Positions 17,388 through 26,533 are shown, numbered from the stretch's first letter. The stretch is 46,243 nt of DNA from Actinomycetes bacterium (GCA_025463865.1 JAODBH010000284.1:1-46243), one strand, 5' to 3'. Notes: generated by a model not told the origin, from the letters alone. A program made the numbers and translations.

Positions 17388-19091
17388 CTACTCGACGCCG
17401 ATGAGGTAGGGGTAGAGCGGCTGGCCCCCGTCGTGCACCTCGACCTCGACCTGCGGGTGGGCGAGCTTCAGGTGCTCCTCGAGCCGGGCGGTCTCGGCGC
17501 CGCGCGCCTCGGTGCCGACGAGGAGCGTGACGAGCTCGCTGTCGTCGTCGACGAGCCGGTCGACGAGCGCGATCGCGGCGTCGGACGCGGTCTTCGTCGC
17601 CGCGCACACGCCGGTGTCGTCGAGCGCGATCCACTGACCCTTCGTGATCGGGCCGATCTCCACGACGCTGTCCTTCACTGCCTGCGTGACCTCACCGCTG
17701 CGCACCCGGGAGACCGCTTCGTCCATCGCGGCGACGTTGGTGTCGATGTCGGCGTCGGGATCGAACGACATCATCGCCGCGAGGCCCTCGAGCACCGCGG
17801 TCGTCGGTACGACCTCGACCCGGATGTCGGTGAGCTCCTGGACCCTGCGGGCCACCGGGACGATGTTCTTGTTGTTGGGGATCACGATGACGGCCTCGGC
17901 CGCGCACGCCTGCACCGCCTCGAGGATCTGCGCGGTCGACGGGTTCATCGACTGCCCGCCGGCGACGATCGCCTGCACGCCGAGGCTCCGGAGGAGGCGG
18001 CGGATGCCGGCCCCGACGCCGACCGCGACCACCGCCGTGGTGGTGGGGTCGGCCGGCGCGACGACCTGCACGACGCCGGTGTCGTCGGCCGCGACGGATG
18101 GGGCCGCGTCCCGCGGGTTGGAAGGCGTCGTGTGATCGAGGACCCAGCGCTCCTCTTCCTCCACCTGCTCGAACAGGTCGGTCACCCGGATCTTCACCGG
18201 CTTGCCGGCGTCGATCCCCGCCTCGATCGACGCTCCGATCTCGTTCGTGTGGATGTGGCAGTTCCAGATGCCCTCGCCACCCACCACGACGATCGAGTCG
18301 CCGATCGAGCCCCAGGCGTCCTTGAACCCGGGGATCGTGGTCTCGTCGGCCTCCAGCAGGTACATGACCTCGTAGCGCAGCGACGCGACGTCGTCGGCGT
18401 CGCCGCCGCCCTGCAGGTGCCGCTCGACCGCGGCCGGTGCGTGCACGGCCTCGGGCTCGGGAACGGGACGCCCGTCGACCACCTCGAGGAACGCATCCAG
18501 CAAGAGGGAGAAGCCGCGGCCGCCGGCGTCGACCACCCCGGCGTCCTTCAACACGGGCAGGAGCTCCGGGGTGCGCAGGACCGCGTCGCGGGCGGCCTCC
18601 GACGCACGCTCCAACACGCTGAGCAGCGAGGGGGCACCCAGGTCGGAGCCCATGTGCTCAGCCGCCTCGGCCGCGGCCCGCACGACCGTGAGGATCGTGC
18701 CCTCGACCGGCCGCATCACCGCCTCGTAGGCGGCGTCGGAGGCGCGGCGAAGGCCGATGGACAGATCGTCGGCCCCGGCCACGGTGAGCTCGCGGAACGT
18801 GTCGGCGAGCCCGCGGAGGATCTGGGAGAGGATGACGCCCGAGTTCCCGCGGGCACCCATGAGCGACCCGTGGGCCACGGCCTTGCAGACGTCGGCCATG
18901 GAATCGGGGGCGCCGGCGAGCTCGGCGCTGACCGACTCGAGGGTGAGCGCCATGTTGGTGCCGGTGTCGCCGTCGGGGACGGGATACACGTTCAGGAGGT
19001 TGAGCTCCTCCTGGTGCGCGCGCAGGACGTCCCGGTAGAGGGTCACCACCCGCCGGAGCTCCGGGGCACCCAGTTCGGCCAGAACCGTCAT
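17388..19091 (-). CDS. DAK2-domain kinase, FakA/YloV family
   Basis: A 567-residue protein of the YloV/FakA type. FakA phosphorylates fatty acids bound to FakB/DegV partners for phospholipid synthesis. The N-terminal DAK2 kinase domain shows [14 protein letters not shown] (residues 34-47) and [19 protein letters not shown]. The C-terminal two thirds matches the YloV middle and DegV-like regions, including VPNNKNI-like [12 protein letters not shown]. No FakB gene is in the window. The ATG at 19091 has a TAGCAT -10 box 7 bases upstream, suggesting a leaderless mRNA. It is divergent from rpmB. Confidence 0.9.
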   Translation of the reverse strand: MTVLAELGAPELRRVVTLYRDVLRAHQEELNLLNVYPVPDGDTGTNMALTLESVSAELAGAPDSMADVCKAVAHGSLMGARGNSGVILSQILRGLADTFRELTVAGADDLSIGLRRASDAAYEAVMRPVEGTILTVVRAAAEAAEHMGSDLGAPSLLSVLERASEAARDAVLRTPELLPVLKDAGVVDAGGRGFSLLLDAFLEVVDGRPVPEPEAVHAPAAVERHLQGGGDADDVASLRYEVMYLLEADETTIPGFKDAWGSIGDSIVVVGGEGIWNCHIHTNEIGASIEAGIDAGKPVKIRVTDLFEQVEEEERWVLDHTTPSNPRDAAPSVAADDTGVVQVVAPADPTTTAVVAVGVGAGIRRLLRSLGVQAIVAGGQSMNPSTAQILEAVQACAAEAVIVIPNNKNIVPVARRVQELTDIRVEVVPTTAVLEGLAAMMSFDPDADIDTNVAAMDEAVSRVRSGEVTQAVKDSVVEIGPITKGQWIALDDTGVCAATKTASDAAIALVDRLVDDDSELVTLLVGTEARGAETARLEEHLKLAHPQVEVEVHDGGQPLYPYLIGVE

Positions 19092-19098
19092 CGCGGCG

Positions 19099-19104
19099 AT
19101 GCTA
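19099..19104 (-). promoter_or_regulatory. Leaderless-type -10 box for the FakA-like gene
   Basis: TAGCAT on the minus strand, 7 bases before the ATG, placing the predicted transcription start at or next to the start codon. No ribosome-binding site fits in the gap. Confidence 0.5.
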
Positions 19105-19199
19105 GACGTCCGGACCGCCACCGCAGGAGGTGTGTTCGCGGTCGCTGCTATCCTCTCCCGGTTCCTGAAACGGCGATCCACTCGGAAGTTGGTCAGCAA

Positions 19200-19388
19200 A
19201 TGTCATCCGTCTGCGACGTGTGCGGCAAGAAGCCGATCTTCGGCAAGAGCCTCAGCCACTCCCACCGGCGGACCAACCGACGTTGGAACCCGAACGTGCA
19301 GAAGGTGCGGGCCGTCGTCAACGGTGCGCCCAAGCGGATCCACGTCTGCACCGCCTGCCTCAAGGCCGGCAAGATCCAGAAGTCCTGA
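19200..19388 (+). CDS. rpmB: 50S ribosomal protein L28
   Basis: Large-subunit protein of 62 residues. [20 protein letters not shown] and [17 protein letters not shown] give the zinc-binding form with C5, C8, C50 and C53. The family core [19 protein letters not shown] is complete. The ATG is at 19200. A TATCCT -10-like box at 19149-19154 is the best promoter candidate, about 40 bases upstream, without a clear -35. It is divergent from the FakA-like gene and is followed 13 bases later by a cold-shock-like gene. Confidence 0.96.
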   Translation: MSSVCDVCGKKPIFGKSLSHSHRRTNRRWNPNVQKVRAVVNGAPKRIHVCTACLKAGKIQKS

Positions 19389-19401
19389 CCCGGGAGTCGG
19401 C

Positions 19402-19632
19402 ATGCAGGGCGTCGTGCGCACCTTCGATCCGCAGACCTCGGAAGGCATCGTGGTCAGCGACCGTCCGGACCGCCGCGAGTACGTCGTCGCGGCCGACGCG
19501 CTCCAGGGCTCGATCTTCCGGGTCCTGCGTCAGGGCCAGCGGGTCGTCTTCGAGCTGAACGGCCGCGAGCAGGCCGTCAACATCCGGACCGGCGCCGAGG
19601 CCGACATGGGCATCGCGGACGCCCGGGTCTGA
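19402..19632 (+). CDS. Small cold-shock-domain-like protein
   Basis: A 76-residue protein starting MQGVVRTFDPQTSEGIVVSD, resembling the start of cold-shock OB-fold proteins (GxVKxFxxxKGFGFI), followed by IFRVLRQGQRVVFELNGREQAVNIR, which matches the usual LxxGQxVxFxxxxxxxAxNV end. The RNA-binding aromatic motifs RNP1/RNP2 (KGFGFI, VFVH) are largely replaced, so nucleic-acid binding would differ from CspA. Start ATG 19402 has GGGAG 6 bases upstream. It is 13 bases from rpmB, so the two are probably cotranscribed. Confidence 0.75.
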   Translation: MQGVVRTFDPQTSEGIVVSDRPDRREYVVAADALQGSIFRVLRQGQRVVFELNGREQAVNIRTGAEADMGIADARV

Positions 19633-19656
19633 GCCCGCGGTGTCTCCAGGCGCGGT

Positions 19657-19679
19657 GTAGCGACGCGGGGCGTGGCTAC
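19657..19679. terminator. Bidirectional hairpin between convergent genes
   Basis: A 9-position stem with one G-G mismatch (19657-19665 with 19671-19679) and a 5-base loop. It lies 25 bases after the cold-shock-like stop and overlaps the stop of the convergent GlsB-type gene, so it can serve both strands. No U-tract. Confidence 0.45.
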
Positions 19680-19933
19680 GCGCGCCGCCGACCCGAGAGC
19701 GCACCGAAGAAGAGCAGGAGCAGGCACGCTCCGAGGAACGCGACGACGATCGAGCGGAGCCCGAACCCGCCGATCCCGGTGCCCGTCACCTGCTGGAACA
19801 GGAAGCCCCCGACCAGGCCGCCCAGGATGCCGATGACCATCGTCATCAGGCACCCGGTGCCCTGTACGCCGGTGACACCCTTCGCGAGCACGCCGGCGAT
19901 CAGCCCCACGACGATCCAACCGACGACGCTCAT
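19676..19933 (-). CDS. GlsB/YeaQ/YmgE family small membrane protein
   Basis: An 85-residue integral membrane protein of the transglycosylase-associated (GlsB/YeaQ/YmgE) family with three Gly-rich helices at about residues 3-20, 27-48 and 58-78, separated by GVQGTGCLM and TGTGIGGFG. It ends in a basic SGRRRA tail. Members are often stress-induced, but the molecular role is unknown. ATG 19933 is 6 bases after a TAACGT -10 box, which suggests leaderless expression. Confidence 0.9.
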   Translation of the reverse strand: MSVVGWIVVGLIAGVLAKGVTGVQGTGCLMTMVIGILGGLVGGFLFQQVTGTGIGGFGLRSIVVAFLGACLLLLFFGALSGRRRA

Positions 19934-19939
19934 GACGGC

Positions 19940-19945
19940 ACGTTA
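19940..19945 (-). promoter_or_regulatory. Leaderless-type -10 box for the GlsB-type gene
   Basis: TAACGT on the minus strand, 6 bases before the ATG. Confidence 0.5.
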
Positions 19946-19979
19946 CCGCCGACCGCGGTCGAGACGACCACGGGCCGAG

Positions 19980-20010
19980 TTGAGGCGAATTGGGGTCGCG
20001 CCGATACCAT
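19980..20010 (+). promoter_or_regulatory. Candidate promoter of pckG
   Basis: TTGAGG at 19980-19985, then 17 bases to GATACC (20003-20008) or 19 to TACCAT (20005-20010). The leader would be about 55-60 bases and contains the AAGGTGAGG ribosome-binding region before the ATG. Confidence 0.45.
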
Positions 20011-20073
20011 GGAAGATCCATACCGGCCCCGGCCGGTCAGGACCGACTTCGTCCATGCGACCAAGGTGAGGCC

Positions 20074-21882
20074 ATGACCGCGAGCGTGACGTCCGAGGTT
20101 CCGACCACCAACGATCGGCTCCTGCGCTGGGTCGAGGAGGTCGCCGCCCTCACGGAGCCCGCCGACGTCTACTGGTGCGACGGATCGGACGCCGAGGCCG
20201 AGCTCCTCTGCAAGCAGCTCGTCGACGCCGGGACCTTCACGCCGCTCAACGAAGCCAAGCGCCCCAACTCGTTCTGGGCCGTTTCGTCACCGTCCGACGT
20301 CGCCCGGGTCGAGGACCGCACCTACATCTGCTCCGAGCGCGAGATCGACGCGGGCCCGACCAACAACTGGACCGAGCCCACCGAGATGCGGGCCACGCTC
20401 CGGGGCCTCTTCGCCGGCTCGATGCGCGGCCGCACCATGTACGTCGTGCCGTTCAGCATGGGCCCGCTCGGCTCGCCGCTCTCCTACATCGGCGTCGAGC
20501 TCACCGACTCGCCGTACGTCGCGGTGAGCATGCGCACCATGACGCGGATGGGCCAGGCCGCGCTCGACGTGCTCGGCGACGGCGACTTCGTCCCCTGTCT
20601 GCACAGCCTGGGTGCACCACTCGCGGACGGCGAGGCCGACGTCCCGTGGCCGTGCAACGACACCAAGTACATCGTCCACTTCCCGGAGACGCGCGAGATC
20701 TGGTCCTACGGCTCGGGTTACGGCGGCAACGCGCTGCTCGGCAAGAAGTGCTTCGCGCTGCGCATCGCGTCGGTGATCGCGCGGGACGAGGGCTGGTTGG
20801 CGGAGCACATGCTCATCCTCAAGCTCACGTCGCCCAAGGGTGAGAGCCGCTACATCGCCGCCGCGTTCCCGAGCGCCTGCGGCAAGACCAACCTCGCCAT
20901 GCTCGTCCCGACCATCCCCGACTGGAAGGTCGAGACGGTCGGCGACGACATCGCGTGGATGAAGTACGGGCCCGACGGCCAGCTGCACGCGATCAACCCG
21001 GAGTTCGGGTTCTTCGGCGTCGCCCCCGGCACCAACATGCAGACCAACCCCAACGCGATGCTGTCGCTCACCGGCAACTGCGTGTTCACCAACGTGGCGC
21101 TGACCGACGACGGCGACGTGTGGTGGGAGGGCATGACCGACGACCCGCCGGCGCACCTCACCGACTGGAAGCGCCAGGACTGGACGCCCGGGTCCGGCAC
21201 TCCCGCGGCCCACCCGAACTCCCGTTTCACCGCCCCCGCCTCGCAGTGCCCCGTCATCGCGCCCGAGTGGCAGGACCCGGCCGGCGTCCCGATCTCCGCG
21301 GTGCTCTTCGGCGGCCGCCGCGCCACCACGGTCCCCCTCGTGTACGAGTCGTTCAACTGGGAGCACGGCGTGTTCGTCGGCGCCACGATGGCGTCGGAGA
21401 AGACGGCCGCGGCTGCCGGGACCGTCGGCGAGGTGCGCCGCGACCCGTTCGCGATGGTGCCCTTCTGTGGCTACAACATGGGCGACTACTTCGCGCACTG
21501 GCTCGAGGTCGGCGCCGCCGCCGAGGACGCGTACAAGCTGCCCCGCATCTACGGCGTCAACTGGTTCCGCAAGGACGAGCACGGCAAGTTCCTGTGGCCC
21601 GGCTACGGCGAGAACTCCCGGGTCCTGGCCTGGATCTTCGACCGCGTCAACGGCAACACCGGCGCGGTCGAGACGCCCATCGGCCTCGTCCCCGAGGATG
21701 GCGCGCTCGACACCACCGGTCTCGGCCTGTCCGACGAGAAGATCGCCGCGGTCACCCAGGTCGACGACACCGAGTGGCGCGCCGAGCTCCCGATGATCGA
21801 GGAGCACTTCGACACCTTCGGCGACCGGCTGCCCGAGACGATGCGCACCGAGCTCGCCGCCCTCGCCCGCCGCCTCGGCTGA
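20074..21882 (+). CDS. pckG: Phosphoenolpyruvate carboxykinase (GTP)
   Basis: Converts oxaloacetate and GTP to phosphoenolpyruvate and CO2, linking the TCA cycle to gluconeogenesis. The 602-residue product has the GTP-type P-loop FPSACGKTN (265-273), the metal-binding region [10 protein letters not shown], the substrate-loop [11 protein letters not shown] with the reactive Cys, and [10 protein letters not shown]-like [13 protein letters not shown] 20074 has GGTGAGG just upstream, so the longer frame is rejected. It is a single-gene unit bounded by a promoter candidate and a clear terminator. Confidence 0.97.
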   Translation: MTASVTSEVPTTNDRLLRWVEEVAALTEPADVYWCDGSDAEAELLCKQLVDAGTFTPLNEAKRPNSFWAVSSPSDVARVEDRTYICSEREIDAGPTNNWTEPTEMRATLRGLFAGSMRGRTMYVVPFSMGPLGSPLSYIGVELTDSPYVAVSMRTMTRMGQAALDVLGDGDFVPCLHSLGAPLADGEADVPWPCNDTKYIVHFPETREIWSYGSGYGGNALLGKKCFALRIASVIARDEGWLAEHMLILKLTSPKGESRYIAAAFPSACGKTNLAMLVPTIPDWKVETVGDDIAWMKYGPDGQLHAINPEFGFFGVAPGTNMQTNPNAMLSLTGNCVFTNVALTDDGDVWWEGMTDDPPAHLTDWKRQDWTPGSGTPAAHPNSRFTAPASQCPVIAPEWQDPAGVPISAVLFGGRRATTVPLVYESFNWEHGVFVGATMASEKTAAAAGTVGEVRRDPFAMVPFCGYNMGDYFAHWLEVGAAAEDAYKLPRIYGVNWFRKDEHGKFLWPGYGENSRVLAWIFDRVNGNTGAVETPIGLVPEDGALDTTGLGLSDEKIAAVTQVDDTEWRAELPMIEEHFDTFGDRLPETMRTELAALARRLG

Positions 21883-21889
21883 GCTCCTT

Positions 21890-21911
21890 CCCGTTGCTGC
21901 GCAACGGGTTT
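21890..21911 (+). terminator. Rho-independent terminator of pckG
   Basis: A perfect 8-bp stem (21890-21897 with 21901-21908), 3-base loop TGC, followed directly by TTT. It lies 7 bases after the pckG stop and is the most canonical terminator in the window. Confidence 0.8.
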
Positions 21912-21962
21912 GGACAGGTCAAGGTCAAGAACCAGCCCTAGCCCAAGAGTGCTGTACCTGCG

Positions 21963-23099
21963 TCAGTGGCGCTGGTGTCCGGCGCGGCGGGCGCGGCGGT
22001 CGTGCCGCGCGATCGCGAGCTCGACGAGCCGCTGCACCAGCTGGGGGTAGGGCAGGCCGCTGACGGACCAGAGCTTCGGGTACATCGAGATCGGCGTGAA
22101 GCCGGGGATCGTGTTGACCTCGTTGACGACGAAGCCGCCGCCGTCGCGCCGGAGGAACGTGTCGACGCGGGCCATGCCCTGGCACCCGCACGCGATGAAC
22201 GCGCGTACCGCGAGGTCGCGGACCTCGGCTTCCTCTTCCGCGGTCAGCAGCGCGGGGGCGATGAGCCGCGCGGTGTCGTCCTCGTACTTGTCGGCGTAGG
22301 AGTAGAAGTCCGCGCCCGGGATGATCTCGCCCGGACGGCTGGCCTCGGGGCGCTCGTCACCCAGCACGGCCACCTCGATCTCGCGCACGTCGAGACCGGC
22401 CTCGATCACGATCGACTCGTCGTACTCGAACGCGAGCTCGACGGCCTCGGCGAGCTCCGCGCGGTCGTGTGCCTTCGACACCCCGACCGAAGAGCCCATG
22501 TTGGCGGGTTTCACGAAGCACGGGAACCCGATGGCATCGGCGATCGCGTCGAGGGCCGCGGGCGACGCCTCGTGCTCGCGCAGCGCCCGGTAGTCGGCCT
22601 GCGCGAGTCCGACGGCGGCGAGGACGCGCTTCGTCATCACCTTGTCCATCGCGACCGCGGAGCCGACGACGCCACTCCCGACGTACGGGAGGCCGGCCAC
22701 CTCCAGGAGTCCTTGGATCGTGCCGTCCTCCCCGTACGGGCCGTGCAGCAGCGGGAACACGACGTCGACCTCGATGCTCGGCGCGCCGGGTCGGTCGACG
22801 GGGACCAGACCGGGCCGGGTGGGATCGACGATCTCCACGACGGCCTCCCCCGTCGCCGCGAACGACGCCGGCAGTTGCAGAGGCAGGGACAGGTCAGGCG
22901 GGGCGTCGAGCATCGCCTGCGCGTCGTCGGAGAGGAGCCAGCGGCCCTCCTTGGTGATCGCTACGGGCACGACGTCGTAGCCCGCGTCGCGCAACGCTCC
23001 CGCGACCGCGACCGCGCTCACGCGCGACACGTCGTGCTCCGCGGAACGGCCACCGAACAGGAGCATCACCCGGAGCGGCTCGCCCGGTCGGGGGGTCAC
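21963..23099 (-). CDS. ddl: D-alanine--D-alanine ligase
   Basis: ATP-grasp ligase making the D-Ala-D-Ala dipeptide of peptidoglycan. The 378-residue product starts at GTG 23099 and shows LLFGGRSAEHDVSRVSA, HGPYGEDGTIQGLLE, the ATP-grasp segment FPCFVKPANMGSSVGVSKA and the metal-binding end FVVNEVNTIPGFTPISMYPKLW. The Tyr in the final motif follows the dipeptide-forming enzymes and not the D-Ala-D-Lac type. Its start overlaps the stop of a small membrane protein gene by 4 bases (GTGA). Confidence 0.96.
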   Translation of the reverse strand: MTPRPGEPLRVMLLFGGRSAEHDVSRVSAVAVAGALRDAGYDVVPVAITKEGRWLLSDDAQAMLDAPPDLSLPLQLPASFAATGEAVVEIVDPTRPGLVPVDRPGAPSIEVDVVFPLLHGPYGEDGTIQGLLEVAGLPYVGSGVVGSAVAMDKVMTKRVLAAVGLAQADYRALREHEASPAALDAIADAIGFPCFVKPANMGSSVGVSKAHDRAELAEAVELAFEYDESIVIEAGLDVREIEVAVLGDERPEASRPGEIIPGADFYSYADKYEDDTARLIAPALLTAEEEAEVRDLAVRAFIACGCQGMARVDTFLRRDGGGFVVNEVNTIPGFTPISMYPKLWSVSGLPYPQLVQRLVELAIARHDRRARRAGHQRH

Positions 23100-23464
23100 T
23101 GCACCACCTGCAGCACGGCCCGGATTCCGACGCCCATGAGGAAGAGTCCGATGAGGCCGAGCCAGAGCTCGCGCTTGCGGCGGATCGCCTTGCGGTACGT
23201 GTAGACGGCACCGATCGTGATGAACGCGACGTAGCCGTAGAAGATGTGGAACCGCGGCGCGGTGTAGTCCTTGCTCGAGATCAGGATGATGCCGACGGCC
23301 ACCTGGATGAGCAGCGCGGCTTCGGCGACGATCGTCGACCGCACCACCCATACGCTGCGCAGCTTGCGGTACCTCCACGCGAGGAGCGCGTAGATGCCCG
23401 CGAGGCCGTTGAGCACGATCGCGACGTAACCCCAGGTCCTGTGGAAGTCGAAGAGGAGCGACAC
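23096..23464 (-). CDS. Small four-helix membrane protein, function unknown
   Basis: A 122-residue protein with predicted membrane helices at about residues 10-30, 41-62, 73-90 and 98-118. Between the last two is a positively charged loop (TYRKAIRRKRE). The N-terminal FDFHRTWGYVAIVLNG and FHIFYGYVAFI carry His residues near helix ends. I do not recognise a named family. It starts at GTG 23464 with a TAGTCT box 7 bases upstream, and is coupled to ddl by a 4-base overlap, so it heads a two-gene unit. Confidence 0.75.
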   Translation of the reverse strand: MSLLFDFHRTWGYVAIVLNGLAGIYALLAWRYRKLRSVWVVRSTIVAEAALLIQVAVGIILISSKDYTAPRFHIFYGYVAFITIGAVYTYRKAIRRKRELWLGLIGLFLMGVGIRAVLQVVQ

Positions 23465-23471
23465 GCTGCGG

Positions 23472-23477
23472 AGACTA
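23472..23477 (-). promoter_or_regulatory. Leaderless-type -10 box for the membrane protein-ddl operon
   Basis: TAGTCT on the minus strand, 7 bases before the GTG start. Confidence 0.5.
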
Positions 23478-23488
23478 CGGGGCGCGGA

Positions 23489-23803
23489 CTACGACGAGGT
23501 CGACGTCTCCTGGACGACCTCGAACGCGAGGAGCTCGGAATCGGTGCTCACCGGACCCTGCGTGCTGTGGGCCTTGTGCCCCTGCTGGAACGACGCGCCC
23601 CCGAGCCAGGCCTCGAAGTCGGCGACCGAGCGCCAGTGGGTGACGACGAAGTAGGTGTCGCGGCCGTCGGTCGGGCGGAGCAGCTCGAAGCGCTCGAAGC
23701 CCTCGGACCCCTCCACCGCGCCGGCGCGGGCGGCGAACCGCTTCTCGAGCTCGGCCGACTGCTCGGGTGGGACCTTGATGGCGTTGATCCGGACGATGCT
23801 CAT
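23489..23803 (-). CDS. Haem-degrading monooxygenase, MhuD/IsdG-like (ABM fold)
   Basis: A 104-residue ferredoxin-like ABM-domain protein. It closely resembles mycobacterial MhuD, which opens haem to mycobilin and releases iron: Asn7 in IVRINAIKVP, ELEKRFAARAGAVEGSEGFERFELLRP, YFVVTHW, and Trp66 in FEAWLGG sit at the MhuD positions. The axial haem ligand His is probably His76, one residue later than MhuD His75. Start ATG 23803 has GGAGAG upstream. No haem transporter is adjacent. Iron recovery from haem is the likely role; a general antibiotic-monooxygenase role is the alternative. Confidence 0.82.
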   Translation of the reverse strand: MSIVRINAIKVPPEQSAELEKRFAARAGAVEGSEGFERFELLRPTDGRDTYFVVTHWRSVADFEAWLGGASFQQGHKAHSTQGPVSTDSELLAFEVVQETSTSS

Positions 23804-23962
23804 GCGATCTCTCCGACGCTCGTGTGGCGGACGGCCGCCATCGTCGCATCCCTGGGCGGACCGGAGCCACGCGGAGCGGGCGCGGATCGGCCAGCTGCTC
23901 AATTGGCCCCTTGCCGATGCCGACAAACCACCGGAAGGCCGACCCCGGCCGGAAGGATCCCC

Positions 23963-24721
23963 GTGACGACCGCACACGACGACCAGACAGGAACGGGCGC
24001 CGGCCCGACGTCCCGCGTCCCCGGTACGGCGCTGCGCGACGGCGCCCAGATCCCCGGCGGCGACCGGCCGCGGCGCGCCGGCATGGTCAGCGAGCTGCAG
24101 GTCCCGATGGACAGCGTGGCCCGGGCGCTGCACCGCCTCAGCCTCCACCGCCTCACCCCTCCCGGTGCGCCCACTCCCCCGGCGCAGCACCTCATCCGCC
24201 GGGCCCGGTCGCTGGCCAGCGAGCTCCAGACCGTGATCGAGGAGCTCATCGACTGCTCCTCGCCCGAGTCGGGCCTCGGTGCCACCGCCACCGGGCGGAA
24301 GCACCAGCAGCGACTGCGGACCCTCGACGTGCTCATCCGCGTCCGCGACGAGATGGCCGGTCACCTCGATCCCGAACAGGTGACGATCGAGTGCGCCGAG
24401 GACCTGATGGTCACGACCCACGCGACCGAGGTCCGCGAGATCCTCACCGACGTGCTGTCCGACGTCGCCCGACTCGGTGACCAGGTCCGCGTGCAGCTCA
24501 TCGGGCGCAACCTCGGCCTCGCGGTGGCGATCGACGTCGTGTGGACCGACCCGAACGCGCGCGCCGCGATCGACGGCAGCGGCTCCGACGACGAGCTCGG
24601 CCTTCCCCTCGCCCGCGCGATCGCCGAATCGCTCGCCGGGAGCGTCGAGGTGCAGACGGCCGGGAACCGGATCGTCGCCCACGTTGTCATCCCGCAGCAG
24701 CGCGTGCAGGACCGCGCCTGA
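23963..24721 (+). CDS. Histidine-kinase-like protein with a degenerate ATPase domain
   Basis: A 252-residue soluble protein from GTG 23963, which has GGAAGG 8 bases upstream. The first 35 residues are low-complexity. The middle (about 60-125) is helical and could be a dimerisation helix pair. The C-terminus (about 140-245) ends ELGLPLARAIAESLAGSVEVQTAGNRIVAHVVIP, like the G2 box and last strands of the histidine-kinase ATPase fold. The N box is not recognisable and no phospho-accepting H box is visible. It may be a regulator without kinase activity. Assignment is tentative. Confidence 0.6.
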   Translation: MTTAHDDQTGTGAGPTSRVPGTALRDGAQIPGGDRPRRAGMVSELQVPMDSVARALHRLSLHRLTPPGAPTPPAQHLIRRARSLASELQTVIEELIDCSSPESGLGATATGRKHQQRLRTLDVLIRVRDEMAGHLDPEQVTIECAEDLMVTTHATEVREILTDVLSDVARLGDQVRVQLIGRNLGLAVAIDVVWTDPNARAAIDGSGSDDELGLPLARAIAESLAGSVEVQTAGNRIVAHVVIPQQRVQDRA

Positions 24722-24758
24722 ACCACCGCGCCACCGCGCCGCGGCACAGCCGAAAGGG

Positions 24759-25577
24759 CTACTTGCCGCGGAGGTAGCGCTCGATCTCGGCCGCGAGCTC
24801 GTCGCCCGACGGCAGATCGGGTGCGTTGTCGAGGGCCTCGACCAGCGCGGTGATCTCGGGACGCCCGGTGAGCTGGTCTTCGAGCCGCTCACGATACGAA
24901 TCGCACAGCTCGTCGAGGTCGCCCGTCTCCACGTCGAGCGCGCCGTACTCGCGCAACGCGAGGAGCAGTGCCCGCATCGCGGGCGGGCAGGGAGAGCCGC
25001 TGACGTAGTTCGGCACCTCGGCCCACAACGCGACCGCGGGGATGCCGGCGGTGCCGAGCGCGTGCTGGACAACGGTCTGCGCGCCGGTGGGACCGCGGTA
25101 ATCGAGCCGCGAAATGCCGACGGCCTCGGGTCGGCCCGATACCGAGGTGCGCACCTCGGTCGAGCGTCGGTGCGAAACCGGGACGGGCAGCCCGCCGAGC
25201 AGGAACGCGCGGGTGACACCGAGATCCTGCGCGACCGCGACGACCTCCGACGCGAACCACTGCCAGCGCAACGAGGGCTCGGGGCCGGTGGCCACCACGA
25301 CGTCGGGCCCGTGCCGCCCCGCCATCAGCTCGACGGCCGGCCAGTCGATCCGCCGCGAGCCGTCGGGACGGAGCCTCACCTGCGGACGGGTCTGCGAGGA
25401 GTCGAGGTCGTCCTCGAGGTCGAGGCTGGCGAAGTGCCGCGCCGCGGGCAGCTGGTTCGCGAGCAACGACACCGCGCCGGCACCGGCCATCCCCGCGTCG
25501 ATCCAGCCCTGGAACGCGACGACGAGCACCGGCGCGCGGAGCTCGGGGCGACGCTCGAACCGGAAGGACGGGGACAT
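24759..25577 (-). CDS. PAC2 family protein
   Basis: A 272-residue protein of the PAC2 family (related to eukaryotic proteasome assembly chaperone 2). Typical features are VLVVAFQGWIDAGMAGAGAVSLL near the N-terminus, DVVVATGPEPSLRWQWFASEVVAVAQDLGV, and LWAEVPNYVSGSPCPPAMRALLLAL. Actinobacterial PAC2 proteins are often found in genomes with a proteasome, but the bacterial role is not settled and no proteasome gene is in the window. A TACAGT -10 box lies 7 bases before ATG 25577. It is divergent from the LLM gene. Confidence 0.9.
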   Translation of the reverse strand: MSPSFRFERRPELRAPVLVVAFQGWIDAGMAGAGAVSLLANQLPAARHFASLDLEDDLDSSQTRPQVRLRPDGSRRIDWPAVELMAGRHGPDVVVATGPEPSLRWQWFASEVVAVAQDLGVTRAFLLGGLPVPVSHRRSTEVRTSVSGRPEAVGISRLDYRGPTGAQTVVQHALGTAGIPAVALWAEVPNYVSGSPCPPAMRALLLALREYGALDVETGDLDELCDSYRERLEDQLTGRPEITALVEALDNAPDLPSGDELAAEIERYLRGK

Positions 25578-25584
25578 CGCGTCA

Positions 25585-25590
25585 ACTGTA
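25585..25590 (-). promoter_or_regulatory. Leaderless-type -10 box for the PAC2 gene
   Basis: TACAGT on the minus strand, 7 bases before the ATG. Confidence 0.5.
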
Positions 25591-25610
25591 CGGCCGGGCG
25601 CGGGGGGTTC

Positions 25611-25616
25611 TAGCCT
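25611..25616 (+). promoter_or_regulatory. Leaderless-type -10 box for the LLM gene
   Basis: TAGCCT on the plus strand, 8 bases before GTG 25625. It lies 20 bases from the opposing PAC2 box in the same 47-base divergent region. Confidence 0.45.
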
Positions 25617-25624
25617 CGACCGCC

Positions 25625-26533
25625 GTGACCCTCTCCTTCGGTGTGCACGCCGGCCTGCAGCTCACGTCGATCGCGGAGCTCCAGCAGCTCTGGCGCAGGA
25701 TCGAGGACGACGGCTTCGACTGGATCTCGATCTGGGACCACTTCTACGCGGCGGATCCCGTCGGCGGCGGCTCGGAGTGCCTCGAGGCGGTTGCCACCCA
25801 CGCCGCGCTCGCGGCTGCGACCAGCCGGGTGCGTTGCGGAAGCCTCGTGTACTCGGTCGGCTACCGCCACCCGGCGGTGCTCGCCAACACCATGGCCACG
25901 CTGGACCAGATCTCCAACGGCCGGGTCACCTTCGGCTACGGGGCCGGCTGGTTGAACACCGAGTACGAGGCCTACGGGATCCCCTACCCCTCGGTCCCCG
26001 AGCGGCTCGCGCAGCTCGACGAAGGCGTGCAGTGCGTGCGGGCGCTCCTCACCGAGGACGTCGCCAACTTCGACGGCAAGTACTTCACGCTCACCGACGC
26101 GCGTTGCGACCCGAAGCCGGTGCAGACCCGGCTGCCGATCTGGATCGGCGGCGGCGGGGAGAAGGTCACGCTGCGCACCGCGGCCCGGTACGCCGACGGC
26201 TGGAACGTCCCGTTCCTCAGTCCTGAGATCTGGGCCCACAAGAACGACGTGCTCGACCAGCACTGCGAACGCGAGGGACGCGACCCGGCCGAGATCACGC
26301 GATCGGTCAACGTGGGTCTGTCCTGGGACCCGGAGCGACTCGGTGAGCAGTTCGGTAGCCTCGCCCAGTGGATCGGTCCGGGCGTGCTCAGCGGCAGCAC
26401 GCAAGAGGTCGTCGACCGGGTCGGTGCCTACCGTGACGCGGGCGCCGAGCTGGTCATCCTCGCGTTGCGCGCTCCGTTCGACCCCGACGCGATCGACCGG
26501 TTCGCCGAAGAGATCTTCCCCGCATTCGCCTGA
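25625..26533 (+). CDS. LLM class flavin (F420)-dependent oxidoreductase
   Basis: A 302-residue luciferase-like monooxygenase fold protein. The first strand LSFGVHAGLQ, ISIWDHFYA, LGSL-type CGSLVYSVGYRHPAVLANTMATLDQISNGRVTFGYGAGW and WIGGGGEKVTLRTAARYADGWN are diagnostic for the actinobacterial LLM/F420 group. Most relatives use F420, but FMN cannot be excluded from sequence alone. The substrate is unknown. It starts at GTG 25625 with a TAGCCT box upstream and no ribosome-binding site. Confidence 0.93.
   Translation: MTLSFGVHAGLQLTSIAELQQLWRRIEDDGFDWISIWDHFYAADPVGGGSECLEAVATHAALAAATSRVRCGSLVYSVGYRHPAVLANTMATLDQISNGRVTFGYGAGWLNTEYEAYGIPYPSVPERLAQLDEGVQCVRALLTEDVANFDGKYFTLTDARCDPKPVQTRLPIWIGGGGEKVTLRTAARYADGWNVPFLSPEIWAHKNDVLDQHCEREGRDPAEITRSVNVGLSWDPERLGEQFGSLAQWIGPGVLSGSTQEVVDRVGAYRDAGAELVILALRAPFDPDAIDRFAEEIFPAFA

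Noticed and set aside
23489-25219. A 576-codon minus-strand frame joining the haem-degrading gene to upstream sequence
   Set aside because: Only the last 104 codons are family-like; the rest is the antisense shadow of the kinase-like and PAC2 genes.
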